Shown: positions 17,372 to 27,091 of the stretch, piece after piece | How positions within the stretch are numbered: the stretch's first letter is position 1 | Layout of the letters: every line of letters starts with the position of its first letter | Source of the DNA: Anaerotalea alkaliphila | GTDB taxonomy: Bacteria; Bacillota; Clostridia; Lachnospirales; Vallitaleaceae | NCBI RefSeq assembly: GCF_010179735.1 | Contig: NZ_JAAEEH010000007.1 | Coordinates: forward strand, 1-64,000 | Length of the DNA stretch: 64,000 bases | Direction: 5' to 3' | The notes under the pieces: generated by a model | Database searches by the model: none | Told to the model about the DNA's origin: nothing | Seen by the model: the letters and a program-made list of their open reading frames with translations, nothing else | Position numbers and translations under genes: made by a program

Positions 17372-17557
17372 ATGGCTAAATGTGTCGTATGTGAAAAAGG
17401 TGTGCACTTTGGAATTCAAGTCAGCCATTCCCATAGAAGATCCAATAAGCAATGGAAGCCCAACATCAGAAATGTGAAGGCGTTGGTCGGCGGGAATGTA
17501 CAATCCATCCCCGTTTGTTCCAAATGCCTGCGTTCTGGCAAAGTGGAAAGAGCTTAA
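17372..17557 (+). CDS. rpmB: 50S ribosomal protein L28
   Basis: Large-subunit ribosomal protein, 61 aa, with the family motif SHSHRRSNKQWKPNIRNVK. It is the zinc-ribbon form: CVVC near the N-terminus (Cys4, Cys7) and CSKC near the C-terminus. AAGGAGGTG lies six bases before the ATG. It is the only plus-strand gene in the first 44 kb, placed between thiN and asp23 as in Bacillus, and it is closed by a bidirectional terminator shared with thiN. Confidence 0.98.
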   Translation: MAKCVVCEKGVHFGIQVSHSHRRSNKQWKPNIRNVKALVGGNVQSIPVCSKCLRSGKVERA

Positions 17558-17582
17558 TCTTCTTGGAACACCGAAACATGGG

Positions 17583-17639
17583 AAAAGCCTCCAGCAAATC
17601 CGGCGGAACAGCCGTTGGATTTGCTGGAGGCTTTTTTTT
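17583..17639. terminator. bidirectional intrinsic terminator between rpmB and thiN
   Basis: A perfect 19-bp stem (17583-17601 with 17617-17635) encloses a 15-base loop that itself contains a GGC/GCC mini-stem. T-tracts exist on both sides: TTTTTTT after the stem on the plus strand, TTTT on the minus strand. The thiN stop codon lies within its edge. It occupies the place where spoVM sits in spore-formers. Confidence 0.92.
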
Positions 17640-18279
17640 AATCCTTGCTGCGGAACACCAGCACCTTCCCTTCCCCCAGGCGCAGGGTCGCCTTTGTCCC
17701 CAGGACTTCGTTGCTGATTCCCAGGGAGTCCGACCTCTCCAGAAGCCGTTCGCCCAAAGGATACCGGACACCGCTGACTTCCAGCACCCTTGCCGTGTCG
17801 CTGACCGGCAGGATCGACAGATAGGGGAATTCGGATGCCTCGAATTGGAAGGTGCCGGGACCCTCCAACGGGTGCACCTCGTTCCAGGGATCCCTGAACA
17901 CACAGGTGAAATCCTTCCGGTACCGAAACCCCAGGAAAAGGTTGGCGAACATATGGTCCAGCCGGTTCCCCGTTGCCCCCAGTACCAGCACCTCCGTGGC
18001 TCCCATGTCCCTGCAATGCTCCAGGGCCAGATGGGTGTCCGTGAGGTCCTTCTCCGGAGGGAACCGGAGGAATTCCAGACCCTTTTCTTCCAGCGCGCGG
18101 ACGGCGGACGGCTCCGCCGAGTCCAGGTCCCCCAGCACCAGGTCCGGCCACAAGCCCAGTTCCGCCAGGAACTGGGCTCCCCGGTCCACACCCAGAATCC
18201 TGTCCCACCGGTTTTTCAGGTCCAGGGACAGCAGCAGGTCCCTGTCCAACGCCCCGCCGGTGACCACGCAGACCCTCAT
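17638..18279 (-). CDS. thiN: thiamine pyrophosphokinase
   Basis: ThiN transfers pyrophosphate from ATP to thiamine, forming the cofactor ThDP. The 213-aa protein has the catalytic-domain motifs [14 protein letters not shown] (about 50-54) and [12 protein letters not shown], then a C-terminal beta-rich thiamine-binding domain with GISNEV. Its ATG overlaps the rpe stop as ATGA. It is the last gene of the long yicC-to-thiN run, and its stop codon lies inside the shared terminator. Confidence 0.95.
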   Translation of the reverse strand: MRVCVVTGGALDRDLLLSLDLKNRWDRILGVDRGAQFLAELGLWPDLVLGDLDSAEPSAVRALEEKGLEFLRFPPEKDLTDTHLALEHCRDMGATEVLVLGATGNRLDHMFANLFLGFRYRKDFTCVFRDPWNEVHPLEGPGTFQFEASEFPYLSILPVSDTARVLEVSGVRYPLGERLLERSDSLGISNEVLGTKATLRLGEGKVLVFRSKD

Positions 18280-18938
18280 CGGCCGGCTTTTACGCCGCGT
18301 TCCTTGAACTGGCGGATGGCTTCGGACACATCTGGGGCGTTGAAGATCGCCGAGCCGGCAACCACCACGTCCACCCCGGCGGCAACCACTTCCTCCACAT
18401 TCCCCAGGGTGATGCCTCCATCCACCTGGATCAGGAAGTCCAGACCCCTTTCCTTCCTCATCTCCGCCAGCATCCGGATCCGCTCCAGGCTGTAGGGGAT
18501 GAACTTCTGGCCGCCGAAGCCCGGATTCACGGTCATCAGAAGGACCATGTCCACATCCCCCAGGACAGGTTCCACCATGCTCAGGGGCGTGCCGGGATTC
18601 AGGGAAACGGCGGGCCTTACGCCCAGGGCCCGGATCTGCTGGAGCGTGCCGTGCAGGTGCTTGGCCGCCTCCACATGAACGGTCAGGATATCCGCTCCCG
18701 CATCGGCGAACGCCTCCAGAAACCGGCTGGGTTCCTCAATCATCAGGTGCACGTCGAAAACCTTTTCCGTTTCGTTCCGGATGGCCTTGACGACCACGGG
18801 ACCCAGGGTGATGTTGGGAACATACATCCCGTCCATCACGTCGATGTGGATGTAGTCGCAGCCTCCCTTGTCGATGGCCCGTATCTCTTCCCCCAATTTT
18901 GCGAAATCTGCTGATAAGATCGATGGTGCAATGAGCAT
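18276..18938 (-). CDS. rpe: ribulose-phosphate 3-epimerase
   Basis: Interconverts ribulose-5-phosphate and xylulose-5-phosphate in the pentose phosphate pathway. The 220-aa TIM barrel begins [18 protein letters not shown] and shows the metal/catalytic motifs [30 protein letters not shown] and QVDGGI. ATG at 18938 has AGGAG eight bases upstream, formed by the end of rsgA; an earlier in-frame start would overlap rsgA by 65 bases. Confidence 0.97.
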   Translation of the reverse strand: MLIAPSILSADFAKLGEEIRAIDKGGCDYIHIDVMDGMYVPNITLGPVVVKAIRNETEKVFDVHLMIEEPSRFLEAFADAGADILTVHVEAAKHLHGTLQQIRALGVRPAVSLNPGTPLSMVEPVLGDVDMVLLMTVNPGFGGQKFIPYSLERIRMLAEMRKERGLDFLIQVDGGITLGNVEEVVAAGVDVVVAGSAIFNAPDVSEAIRQFKERGVKAGR

Positions 18939-18942
18939 GGTT

Positions 18943-19857
18943 TCATCTCCTGTTCTTGTCGGTTTTTCTTGGGTACTGGTTCTTCTGCAGTTCCTGCATT
19001 TCCTCATAGATGGCCTTGTAGTTCTCGTACCGGGACGGATGGATCTTCCCGTCCCTTACGGCCTCCTTCACGCCACAAACCGGTTCCTTCAGGTGCATGC
19101 AGCCTTTGAAGCGGCAGGCGTCCAGGAAAGGATGGAAATCGATGAACTGGTCCTTCAGGTCCTGGCTGGAGAAATCGTCCAGCTGGAGGGAACTGAACCC
19201 CGGCGTGTCCACCAGGTAGCTGTCCTTGTCCAGCGCGATCAGCTCCACATGCCTGGTCGTATGGCGTCCCCGGCCGATCTTCCGGCTGACGCTTCCCGTT
19301 TCAAAGCTTACGGCTTCCTGCAGCAGGTTGAGCAGGGAGCTTTTCCCCACGCCCGAAGGTCCGGCAAAAACGGTGGTCTTGTGGTGGAGCACCTTCTTCA
19401 GAGGCTCCAGCCCCCGGTCTTCCAAGGCGCTGGTCACAAGGACATGGTAGCCCACCCTGCGGTACATCTCCTCCAGCGCTTCGCCTTCGCTCCCCTGCTC
19501 CGTGTCCGCCTTGTTGAAGCAGAGCACCACATCGATCCCCGCGTTCTCCACCATGGCCAGGAAACGGTCCAGCAGCTGCAGGTTGGGTTCCGGCTGGTGC
19601 AGGGCGAACACCAGCAGCGCCTGGTCGATGTTGGCCACGCTGGGGCGCAGGAGCTCGCTCCTCCTCTCCAAGATCTTTTCGATGTTCCCCTTTTTCCTTG
19701 CCGGATCCACCACCTGGATCTCCACATCGTCCCCGATCATGGGGGTGAGCGCCTCCTTCCGGAAGATTCCACGGGCCTTGCACTCGAACACCCCGTGTTC
19801 CGGCACATGCACATAGTAGAATCCTGCGATTCCCTTGACGATTTTGCCGCGCATCAT
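18943..19857 (-). CDS. rsgA: ribosome small-subunit GTPase RsgA
   Basis: RsgA is a circularly permuted GTPase that checks late 30S maturation. The 304-aa protein has an N-terminal OB fold, then motifs in permuted order: NKAD (G4, about 114-117), [10 protein letters not shown] (G1, about 166-175) and DTPGFSS (G3), followed by a C-terminal zinc finger with Cys and His residues in [14 protein letters not shown]. Its start overlaps the prkC stop (ATGATG). The prpC-prkC-rsgA order is conserved; in Bacillus PrkC phosphorylates RsgA. Confidence 0.97.
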   Translation of the reverse strand: MMRGKIVKGIAGFYYVHVPEHGVFECKARGIFRKEALTPMIGDDVEIQVVDPARKKGNIEKILERRSELLRPSVANIDQALLVFALHQPEPNLQLLDRFLAMVENAGIDVVLCFNKADTEQGSEGEALEEMYRRVGYHVLVTSALEDRGLEPLKKVLHHKTTVFAGPSGVGKSSLLNLLQEAVSFETGSVSRKIGRGRHTTRHVELIALDKDSYLVDTPGFSSLQLDDFSSQDLKDQFIDFHPFLDACRFKGCMHLKEPVCGVKEAVRDGKIHPSRYENYKAIYEEMQELQKNQYPRKTDKNRR

Positions 19858-21773
19858 CGGCCCTCCGTGGAGAAATCGATTTCGACCTGGTATTGGGCCA
19901 CGTCGTCCAGGTAGACTTCCACCGAGCCTTTTCCTGTGCCTCTTGCCTCGATGCGCAGGGGGAATTCCTCCGCCAGGACCACCCGGTTCAGGAGGATGGT
20001 CTCCTGGCCGTCGGCTTCCAGGACCACCTTTACGGTCCCCTGGGTCTGCTCCCCATCAAAAATGTCGTTGATGGTGATGGGGATGCTCAGCACCTTCACT
20101 TCCTTCCCCCTGCTTATGGTCAGGTCGATTTCGAAGCCTTCCTCCACTTCCCTCCCGGCGGAGGTGCTCATGCCGATCACCCTGCCCTCCTCCACCGTGT
20201 CATGGAAGGCATGGGATACGTTCCCAACCTTCAGGCCGCTGCCGTTTAGTGCGGAGACCGCATCGGCCTCCTTCATTCCCTGCACGTCCGGCACCTTTAT
20301 CTTCTTCACTTCCCTGCCCTGGCTCACCTTCAGGACCACTTCCGTCTGGAAGGGTATGGACCTGCCGGGTCCGGGATATTGCTCGATGACGATTCCCACC
20401 GGCACCGTGTCATGATGGATGTTCTGCAGGGAGGTCCGAAGCCCCAGGTCTTCCAGCTGTTGCCGGGCATCCTGGTAGTTGACCCTCTGCACGTCCGGCA
20501 CCTGGATCATCTGCTGGCCCTTGCTCAACACCAGCTGCACCTGGACCGGCTCTTCCAGGACGGTCAGCCCCTTGGGCAGCTGTGAAATGACGCTGTTGCT
20601 GGGGACCGTTCCGGAATATTCCGTGGAAGTGACCAGATAAGGAAGCCCTTGGGCCTGCAGCAGGCTCTTGGCCTCTTCCAGTTCCAACCCTTCCACCGCG
20701 GGTACGGTGATTTCCTTGGCGATCAGGTCCTGGTTCACGTAGCGCAGGACGAAGAACATGATGACCGAAACGATCAGCAGGGCGGCAACCGCACCCGCCG
20801 CCATGATGGCGGTCTCCGCTTTTTTGTTCCTGCCTTCCGCATGTTCCATGACCTCGTTCTCATCCCAGATGTGGCGCATCTGCCCTGTGGACAGCATCAC
20901 CGTCTCATAGGTTTCCCCATCCGCCTTGCTGCGGATGAAGGTGTCGGGAAAATCCTTTGCCCGTTTCAGGTCCTCCAGCAGCGCGATGGCGGTGGGGTAC
21001 CTGTTCATGGGCTTCTTCTCCATGGATTTTTGGATGATGGATTCCAAAGCGCAGCTGATTTCGGGGTTCAACTCCCTGGGGGACGGGGGCGTCTCGTTCA
21101 GATGCTTTATGGCCACCGTCACCGCCGTGTCGGCATCGAAGGGAGGATGGCCGACGGCCATCTCGTACAGCAGGACACCCAGGGAATAGATGTCGCTCTT
21201 CTCGTCGCAGTACCCCCCCCGGACCTGTTCGGGCGCCATGTAATGGACGCTGCCGCTGGTCACCTCGCTGACCGCGATGGTTGCGTCGCTGGAGACCCGG
21301 GCGATTCCGAAATCCGCCACTTTGGCCTTTCCGTCGTTGGTGATGATGATGTTCTGGGGTTTGATGTCCCTGTGGATGATGTGGTTGGCATGGGCGTGGC
21401 TGAGGGCCGAGGCGATGGCCGCCCCGACCCGGAGGATTTCCCCTTCCTCCAGGACCCCCTTCTCCAGGATCTTCTCCTTCAACGTCTTCCCTTCCAGATA
21501 TTCCATGACGATGAAGTGGAGGCTGCCTTCGTTTCCCACATCGTAGATGTTGACTATGTTTCCGTGGGATAGGCTCGCGGCGGACTGGGCTTCCACCTTG
21601 AAGCGCTTCACGAACTCCAGGTCCTGGGCATATTCCTCGCGCAGAACCTTGACGGCCACAAAACGCTGCAGCTTGGTGCATTTTGCCTTATAGACCACCG
21701 ACATTCCGCCGGATCCTATCTTTTCCATGATTTCATATCGGTTGTTGAGCATTGTGCCCGGTTGTAGCAGCAT
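19854..21773 (-). CDS. prkC: PASTA-domain Ser/Thr protein kinase PrkC
   Basis: Membrane Ser/Thr kinase that senses cell-wall fragments through extracellular PASTA domains. In 639 aa: kinase domain about 13-270 with glycine loop GSGGMSVVY, VAVK Lys42, HRDIKPQN with Asp136 and DFG Asp154; a juxtamembrane linker; one membrane segment at about 322-345; three PASTA repeats at about 355-560 (VPAVEGLELEEAKSLL, VPDVQRVNYQDARQQL, VPDVQGMKEADAVSAL); and a C-terminal beta-rich tail of about 80 aa. ATG at 21773 has AGAGGTG upstream and follows the prpC stop by 4 bases. Confidence 0.97.
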   Translation of the reverse strand: MLLQPGTMLNNRYEIMEKIGSGGMSVVYKAKCTKLQRFVAVKVLREEYAQDLEFVKRFKVEAQSAASLSHGNIVNIYDVGNEGSLHFIVMEYLEGKTLKEKILEKGVLEEGEILRVGAAIASALSHAHANHIIHRDIKPQNIIITNDGKAKVADFGIARVSSDATIAVSEVTSGSVHYMAPEQVRGGYCDEKSDIYSLGVLLYEMAVGHPPFDADTAVTVAIKHLNETPPSPRELNPEISCALESIIQKSMEKKPMNRYPTAIALLEDLKRAKDFPDTFIRSKADGETYETVMLSTGQMRHIWDENEVMEHAEGRNKKAETAIMAAGAVAALLIVSVIMFFVLRYVNQDLIAKEITVPAVEGLELEEAKSLLQAQGLPYLVTSTEYSGTVPSNSVISQLPKGLTVLEEPVQVQLVLSKGQQMIQVPDVQRVNYQDARQQLEDLGLRTSLQNIHHDTVPVGIVIEQYPGPGRSIPFQTEVVLKVSQGREVKKIKVPDVQGMKEADAVSALNGSGLKVGNVSHAFHDTVEEGRVIGMSTSAGREVEEGFEIDLTISRGKEVKVLSIPITINDIFDGEQTQGTVKVVLEADGQETILLNRVVLAEEFPLRIEARGTGKGSVEVYLDDVAQYQVEIDFSTEGR

Positions 21774-21777
21774 ACGA

Positions 21778-22518
21778 TCACCTCTTTTCCTGATCTGATG
21801 TGGCCATGGCAACGATGGTGACATTGTCGCATCCGCCGTTTTCCAATGCTTCCTCCAACAGGTCGCGCACCCTCTGTTCCAGGCTACCGCCGTTCCCTAG
21901 GATTTCCTGGATTCTGCCGTCGCCCACCATGTTGGTGAGTCCGTCCGTGCAGAGGAGCACCACGCTGCCCGCTGCCAGCGTCTGCACATAAAGGTCGCAG
22001 AGGACGAACGCACCCGTTCCGATGGCCCGGGTGATCTTGTTCCTGTCCGGATGGACCAGACTTTCTTCCCGGGTGATTTCGCCCGCCTGGACCATCTCCT
22101 CCACAAGGGAATGGTCCAGGGAAATCTGCCGCAGGGTTCCGTCATAGATGTAGATCCTGCTGTCCCCAACATTCACGGCGTACAGCCGGTTGCCCTCCGT
22201 CACGACGCAAGCGGCCAGGGTCGTTCCCATGCCGAACAGATAGCCCCGCTCCTTGGCCAGCCGGAACACCTGCCTGTTGGCCGCCTGGACACCTCCCCGG
22301 AGGATGTCGTCGACCCCTTCCTCCTGGCTCTGACCGCAATTTTCCACGAGGACTTCCACCGCCATCCTGGAGGCCACTTCCCCTGCCGAATGTCCGCCCA
22401 TTCCGTCGGCGATGACCGCCAGATTGGGGAGCCTGCCAACCGGTTTGTCCGAATGGTAGAAATGGTCCTCGTTCATCAGACGGGTCTTTCCTTGGTCGGT
22501 TATGCCGTAAATCTCCAT
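21778..22518 (-). CDS. prpC: PP2C-type Ser/Thr protein phosphatase (PrpC/Stp)
   Basis: Manganese-dependent phosphatase that counters PrkC. The 246-aa product has the PP2C motifs TRLMNEDHFY, IADGMGGH (about 36-43, metal-binding Asp), GMGTTLAA, NVGDSRIY, LCTDGLTN and CDNVTIV. ATG at 22518 has TGGAGG 4-5 bases upstream. It directly precedes prkC, the usual order, so the writer and eraser of the same phosphorylation are made together. Confidence 0.97.
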   Translation of the reverse strand: MEIYGITDQGKTRLMNEDHFYHSDKPVGRLPNLAVIADGMGGHSAGEVASRMAVEVLVENCGQSQEEGVDDILRGGVQAANRQVFRLAKERGYLFGMGTTLAACVVTEGNRLYAVNVGDSRIYIYDGTLRQISLDHSLVEEMVQAGEITREESLVHPDRNKITRAIGTGAFVLCDLYVQTLAAGSVVLLCTDGLTNMVGDGRIQEILGNGGSLEQRVRDLLEEALENGGCDNVTIVAMATSDQEKR

Positions 22519-22534
22519 AGTGCCTCCATTGGTG

Positions 22535-23578
22535 TCAGGGCTTGTGTTTGCGCCGCAGTTGTCCGCATGCCGCATCGATGTCCTCTCCCAGGGACCTTCT
22601 GACGGTCGCCGTCATTCCAGACTGGTCCAGGACCTTCTTGAATCTTGCCGCCGCTTCGGGCTTCGATTTCCGGTAGGCCCGTTCCTCCACCGCATTCACC
22701 GGAATCAGGTTGATATGGCAATGGATGCCTTTCAGAATCCGAACAAGGGCCCGGGCATGGGCTTCCGTATCGTTGACGCCGTCCAGGAGGCTGTATTCGA
22801 AGGTGATTCTCCTGTTGGTCTTCTTCACATAATAACGGCATGCATCCAGCAGATTCTTGAGGGGGTACCGCATGTTCACCGGCATGAGCCGGGTGCGCAG
22901 TTCGTCCGAAGGGGCATGGAGGGAGACCGCCAGGTTCACCTGCATCTGGAGGTCGGCGAACTCCCGGATCTTGTCCGAGAGGCCGCAGGTGGATACGGTC
23001 ACATGCCTCTGCCCCAGGTTCCTTCCCTCCGGATGGTTGAGGAGGACCAGGAAGCGGATCAGTTCCTGGAAGTTGTCGAAAGGTTCCCCCGTTCCCATAA
23101 CCACCACCGAGGAAACCGGTTCTTTGGTCATCCTTTCCACCTGGTATACCTGCTCCAGCATTTCCGCCGCATCCAGGTTCCGCGCCAGGCCTCCGATGGT
23201 GGAGGCGCAGAAGGCGCATCCCATCCTGCATCCGGCTTGGGAGGAGATGCACAAGGAGTTCCCGTGCTTGTAGCGCATCCAGACGGTTTCCAGGACTTGG
23301 CCGTCTTTGCACCGGAACAGGTGCTTTACCGTTTCCCCGTCCCCGGAGGGATGGGATTCCACCAGCTCCAGGCCCAGGAAGGGATGCCTTTCCTCCAGCG
23401 AATTCCTTAGCTCCTTGGGGATGTTCCCCAGGGCGCCGTATCCCGCCGCTTTTTTCTTGTGGAACCATTGGTAGATCTGGAGCGCCCTGAACCTGGGGCT
23501 TCCCATGGCCTTCAGCTGGTCCTCCAGCTCCTCCAATGTCATGCTGTTGATCGCTCTTCCGTCCTTGATTTCACCCAT
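22535..23578 (-). CDS. rlmN: dual-specificity 23S rRNA/tRNA (adenine C2)-methyltransferase RlmN
   Basis: Radical-SAM enzyme that methylates C2 of A2503 in 23S rRNA and of A37 in some tRNAs. The 347-aa protein has the cluster motif CRMGCAFC (Cys117, 121, 124), the downstream MGTGEPFDN, and a conserved Cys near the C-terminus (in DIDAACGQL), which acts with a central cysteine in the methyl-Cys mechanism. Its start overlaps rsmB by 8 bases. rsmB-rlmN-prpC is the Bacillus order. Confidence 0.97.
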   Translation of the reverse strand: MGEIKDGRAINSMTLEELEDQLKAMGSPRFRALQIYQWFHKKKAAGYGALGNIPKELRNSLEERHPFLGLELVESHPSGDGETVKHLFRCKDGQVLETVWMRYKHGNSLCISSQAGCRMGCAFCASTIGGLARNLDAAEMLEQVYQVERMTKEPVSSVVVMGTGEPFDNFQELIRFLVLLNHPEGRNLGQRHVTVSTCGLSDKIREFADLQMQVNLAVSLHAPSDELRTRLMPVNMRYPLKNLLDACRYYVKKTNRRITFEYSLLDGVNDTEAHARALVRILKGIHCHINLIPVNAVEERAYRKSKPEAAARFKKVLDQSGMTATVRRSLGEDIDAACGQLRRKHKP

Positions 23579-24935
23579 TCCGTTGTCCCTTCTCCTTCTC
23601 CAGGAGGGCGATGAAGAATCCGTCCGCCCCTCCTTCTTTCGGCATCAATTTCACAAAGCCCTCTTCCAAAAAAGGGTCCAACGCCCCGAAGGGCAAGTGG
23701 ATCGGACGTTGCTTGAATTCCTTGTGTTCCTCCAGGAACCGCATGACCTGGTCTTCGTTTTCCTCCCGGTTCACCGTGCAGGTGCTGTAGACCAGGAAGC
23801 CTCCCGGCTTCACCGCCGCACCGGAGGCCTCCAGGATCTCCTTCTGCAGTCTCCCCAGGCTTTCCAGGGAATCGGGGGTCAGCCGGTACTTGATGTCCGG
23901 TTTCCTCCGCAGGATCCCCAGCCCGGAGCAAGGCGCGTCCGCCAGCACCACATCCGCCGACTCCCGGTCTTCCCCGTAGGCCCTGGAGGCGTCTTTCTCC
24001 TCCATCCGGATGTTTGGATGACCCAGACGTTCCACGTTCTCACCGATCCGCTCCAGCTTCCATGGGGATATGTCCCTGGCGACCACCCGGCCTCCACTGG
24101 GTCCCAGCAGTCCGGCCACATGGGTGCTCTTCCCTCCCGGGGCGGCGCAGACGTCCAGCACCAGGGGGCTTCCACCAAGCTCCAGGGAGCGGACGACCTC
24201 CCCCACCAGCTGGGAGCTCTGGTCCTGGACCTGGAACAGGCCCTTCCGGAAGCTTTCCAGCTTGGCCAGGGCCTCCACCTTGTCCAGGAAGAGGGCGTAA
24301 GGAAGCAGCCCCCCCGGCCGGTGGGCAACCCCTTCCCTGTCCAAAGCGGCCTCCAGTTCCTTAAGGCCCACCTTGGGCAGATTGGGTCGCACGCACAGGG
24401 GGGCGCTGCCCAGGGATTGGAGGCAGAATTCCTTCAGAGGTTCAAACCCCATCTGCCCCTGGAGCTTCTCCAGCAGCCACAAGGGCATGGAAAAGGCCAG
24501 GGACAGCTCCTCCAGACTCTCCGTGCCCGGATGGACAAGGGAGTCCTTCTCCCTTGCCACGGTGCGCAGGACCGCGTTCACGTAACCCGCCAGCGCGCCC
24601 ATCTTCCTTTTTTTGATGATCTTCACCGCCTCGTCGCAGACGGCCGCGTCCCGGATCCCGTCCATGAACAGGATCTGGTAGACGCCCGTGCGCAGGACCC
24701 AGCGGACGACCTTCTTCATTTTGGCAGAGGGCACTTTGGAATAACGGTCCAGCACATGGTCCAGATAGAGCATCCGCTCCACGGTTCCGTACACCAGACG
24801 GCTGACGAATTTCCGGTCCTCCCTGTCCAGGTCATGGACATGGAGATGGTCGTCCATGGCCCGGTTCACATAGAGGTCTTCCTTTTCCATCCGCTCCAGG
24901 ATCCTGACCGCCGCCATGCGGCCGTTCTCAGTCAT
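23571..24935 (-). CDS. rsmB: 16S rRNA (cytosine(967)-C(5))-methyltransferase RsmB
   Basis: RsmB methylates C967 of 16S rRNA. The 454-aa protein has an N-terminal NusB-like helical domain (about 5-140) and a C-terminal Rossmann domain with SAM motif VCAAPGGKST, the catalytic motifs DAPCSGLG and YSTCTVN, and the family's FIALLEK ending. ATG at 24935 has GGAGG upstream and overlaps the preceding peptidase gene by 8 bases. Confidence 0.97.
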   Translation of the reverse strand: MTENGRMAAVRILERMEKEDLYVNRAMDDHLHVHDLDREDRKFVSRLVYGTVERMLYLDHVLDRYSKVPSAKMKKVVRWVLRTGVYQILFMDGIRDAAVCDEAVKIIKKRKMGALAGYVNAVLRTVAREKDSLVHPGTESLEELSLAFSMPLWLLEKLQGQMGFEPLKEFCLQSLGSAPLCVRPNLPKVGLKELEAALDREGVAHRPGGLLPYALFLDKVEALAKLESFRKGLFQVQDQSSQLVGEVVRSLELGGSPLVLDVCAAPGGKSTHVAGLLGPSGGRVVARDISPWKLERIGENVERLGHPNIRMEEKDASRAYGEDRESADVVLADAPCSGLGILRRKPDIKYRLTPDSLESLGRLQKEILEASGAAVKPGGFLVYSTCTVNREENEDQVMRFLEEHKEFKQRPIHLPFGALDPFLEEGFVKLMPKEGGADGFFIALLEKEKGQRNG

Positions 24936-25641
24936 TCCGTCTTCCTCCGGAGAACAGCATCAGGAGCCGGAGCAGGTTCAGGAGCGCCACGGCCGCTGCC
25001 GCTATGTAGGTCAGGGCCGCCGCGTTCAGCACCTTGCGGGCGGGCTTGATTTCCTCCTCGTTCAGGAACCGGCTGGTTTCCAGGATGTGGATGGCCCGGT
25101 TGGAGGCGTTCAGCTCCACCGGCAGGGTCACCACCTGGAAGGCCACCACGGCCGTGAACAGGAGAATCCCCAACTGGACCATGGACTGTCCGAAGCTTCC
25201 GGGATAGGACCCCCCCAGCACCAGGCCCAGCATGACCAATGGCATGGCCATCTTGCTGCTGAAATTCACCACGGGGAACATGGCGTTGCGCAGGGAAAGG
25301 AACGCATAGCTTTGGTTGTGCTGGATGGCATGCCCGCACTCATGGGCGGCAACCCCTACGGCGGCGATGCTGCTGCTGCCGTAGACGCTGTCCGAAAGCC
25401 GGAGCACCCGGTTTCTGGGATCGTAATGGTCGGAAAGCTTTCCCCGGACATGTTCCACCCGCACGTCGTAGATGCCGGCATCCCGAAGGATCCTCTCGGC
25501 GACTTCCCTGCCGGTGTATCCCATCCGGTTCCCCTGCCGGCTGTATTTGGAAAAAGTCGATGAAACCTTAGCCTGCGCGTACAGGCTCAACAGGATTGCG
25601 GGAATCAGCAGCACCATGCTGCCGTACCAACTGTTCAACAT
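24928..25641 (-). CDS. membrane zinc metallopeptidase (YugP family)
   Basis: A 237-aa integral membrane protein of the zinc metallopeptidase family typified by Bacillus YugP. It has an N-terminal membrane helix (about 8-24), a soluble loop with the zinc motif HECGH (100-104) preceded by AAVGVAAH, and three further hydrophobic segments (about 125-150, 155-178, 205-232). The substrate is unknown. Its placement between fmt and rsmB is a Clostridia-type insertion relative to Bacillus. AGGAGG precedes the ATG. Confidence 0.92.
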   Translation of the reverse strand: MLNSWYGSMVLLIPAILLSLYAQAKVSSTFSKYSRQGNRMGYTGREVAERILRDAGIYDVRVEHVRGKLSDHYDPRNRVLRLSDSVYGSSSIAAVGVAAHECGHAIQHNQSYAFLSLRNAMFPVVNFSSKMAMPLVMLGLVLGGSYPGSFGQSMVQLGILLFTAVVAFQVVTLPVELNASNRAIHILETSRFLNEEEIKPARKVLNAAALTYIAAAAVALLNLLRLLMLFSGGRRND

Positions 25642-25651
25642 ATGCGGCCTC

Positions 25652-26596
25652 CTATCCTCGGGGCGGAAGCGTCATGCCTGCCGGCAGGCGCACCCCCCGT
25701 AAAAAAACATCGCAGGGCATGCGTTTCTTGCCCTGCAGTTGCACTTCCTTCACCCAAAGGGTTGTGTTGTTTCCGCAGGCGACCTGGAACCCCTTTTTGG
25801 GGTCCACCGCCACGACGGTGCCGGGATCTTGGTCAAAGCCTTCCTCCGAAACCTCCACGTCCCAAACCTTCAGGAGCTTGCCTTCCAGCCAGGTGTAGGC
25901 TCCGGGCCACGGATCCAGGCCACGCACCAGCCAATCGATCCGCTCCCCTTCCAGGGACCAGTCGATGGCCCCCATGTCTTTGGTCAGCAAGGGGGCGTAG
26001 GTGGCATCCGCCGGATTCTGGGGTGTCCCTGCAAGGGTGCCCTCCTCCAGGCGGCGGATGGTTTCCAGCAGCAGGTCTCCTCCAAGTCCGCTCAAGCGGT
26101 CGTGGAGGCTCCCTCCCGTTTCCTTCTCCCGGATGGGAACCGACACCTTCAGCAGCATGTCCCCCGTGTCCAGGCCTTCATCCATGCGCATGGTCGTCAG
26201 TCCCGTCTCCTTCTCCCCGTTGAGCAGGCACCATTGGATGGGCCCGGCCCCACGGTACTTGGGGAGGAGGGAGGCATGGACGTTGACGCATCCGTAGGGG
26301 GGCATCTCCAGGAGCTCCTTGGGCAGGATCTGCCCGAAAGCGACCACCACCACCAGGTCCGGGGCAAGCGCACGGACCTGGTCCAGCGCCTCCCGGTTCC
26401 TGATCCGCACCGGCTGGAATACAGGGATTCCGGCTTCCAGCGCGGCGGCCTTCACAGGGGTCGGCTGGAGCTTCTGGCCCCTCCCTTTCTGCTTGTCGGG
26501 CTGGGTGAACACACCCACCACCTGGTGTTCCGATCGGACCAGCGCCTCCAGCGTGGGGACGGAAAAGTCCGGTGTTCCCATGAATACGATCCTCAT
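25652..26596 (-). CDS. fmt: methionyl-tRNA formyltransferase
   Basis: Formylates initiator Met-tRNA using 10-formyl-tetrahydrofolate. The 314-aa product starts MRIVFMGTPDFSVPTLEAL, carries the folate-site motif HASLLPKYRGAGPIQW (about 107-122) with the catalytic His/Asn region, and has the C-terminal OB domain. The ATG overlaps the def stop by four bases (ATGA), the standard def-fmt coupling that matches formylation with deformylation. Confidence 0.98.
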   Translation of the reverse strand: MRIVFMGTPDFSVPTLEALVRSEHQVVGVFTQPDKQKGRGQKLQPTPVKAAALEAGIPVFQPVRIRNREALDQVRALAPDLVVVVAFGQILPKELLEMPPYGCVNVHASLLPKYRGAGPIQWCLLNGEKETGLTTMRMDEGLDTGDMLLKVSVPIREKETGGSLHDRLSGLGGDLLLETIRRLEEGTLAGTPQNPADATYAPLLTKDMGAIDWSLEGERIDWLVRGLDPWPGAYTWLEGKLLKVWDVEVSEEGFDQDPGTVVAVDPKKGFQVACGNNTTLWVKEVQLQGKKRMPCDVFLRGVRLPAGMTLPPRG

Positions 26597-27063
26597 GCCA
26601 GCTCCTCGTCCTCGTCGGTGATCATGTCCGTGGCGATGTCCACGTACAGCTTCCCTTCCAGATGGTCCAGCTCATGGCAAAGGGCCCGGGCAAGGAAGCC
26701 TTCCCCCTCCACCTGGGTCCTGGTCCCGGTCAGGTCCAAGGATTCCACAACCACATGGTTGGGACGGACAACCGTCCCGGCCTTCCCGGGGACGCTCAGG
26801 CATCCCTCCGGACCGACCTGTTCCCCGTCCTGCCGGACGATCACCGGATTCACCAGGACCATGGGCCCGTCGCCGATGTCCACCACCACTACCCTTTTCA
26901 GGATCCCCACCTGGGGAGCCGCCAGGCCTACCCCCTGTGCATGGTACATGGTATCCAGCATGTCCTGGGCCAGGTCTTTGACCTTGTCGCTTACGGCGTC
27001 CACTTCCTTGGCCCGCTTCCGCAGGATGGGGTCGCCTTCTATCCTTATTTTCCTCAGTGCCAT
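26593..27063 (-). CDS. def: peptide deformylase
   Basis: Removes the N-formyl group from nascent proteins. The 156-aa enzyme has the three family motifs GVGLAAPQVG (about 44-53), EGCLSVPG with metal-ligand Cys88, and HELDHLEG with His130, Glu131 and His134. ATG at 27063 is chosen because AAAGGAG precedes it; an in-frame start 19 codons upstream would overlap priA. Confidence 0.98.
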   Translation of the reverse strand: MALRKIRIEGDPILRKRAKEVDAVSDKVKDLAQDMLDTMYHAQGVGLAAPQVGILKRVVVVDIGDGPMVLVNPVIVRQDGEQVGPEGCLSVPGKAGTVVRPNHVVVESLDLTGTRTQVEGEGFLARALCHELDHLEGKLYVDIATDMITDEDEELA

Positions 27064-27091
27064 CGGTTCTCCTTTATGCTCCTTAGGCCCC

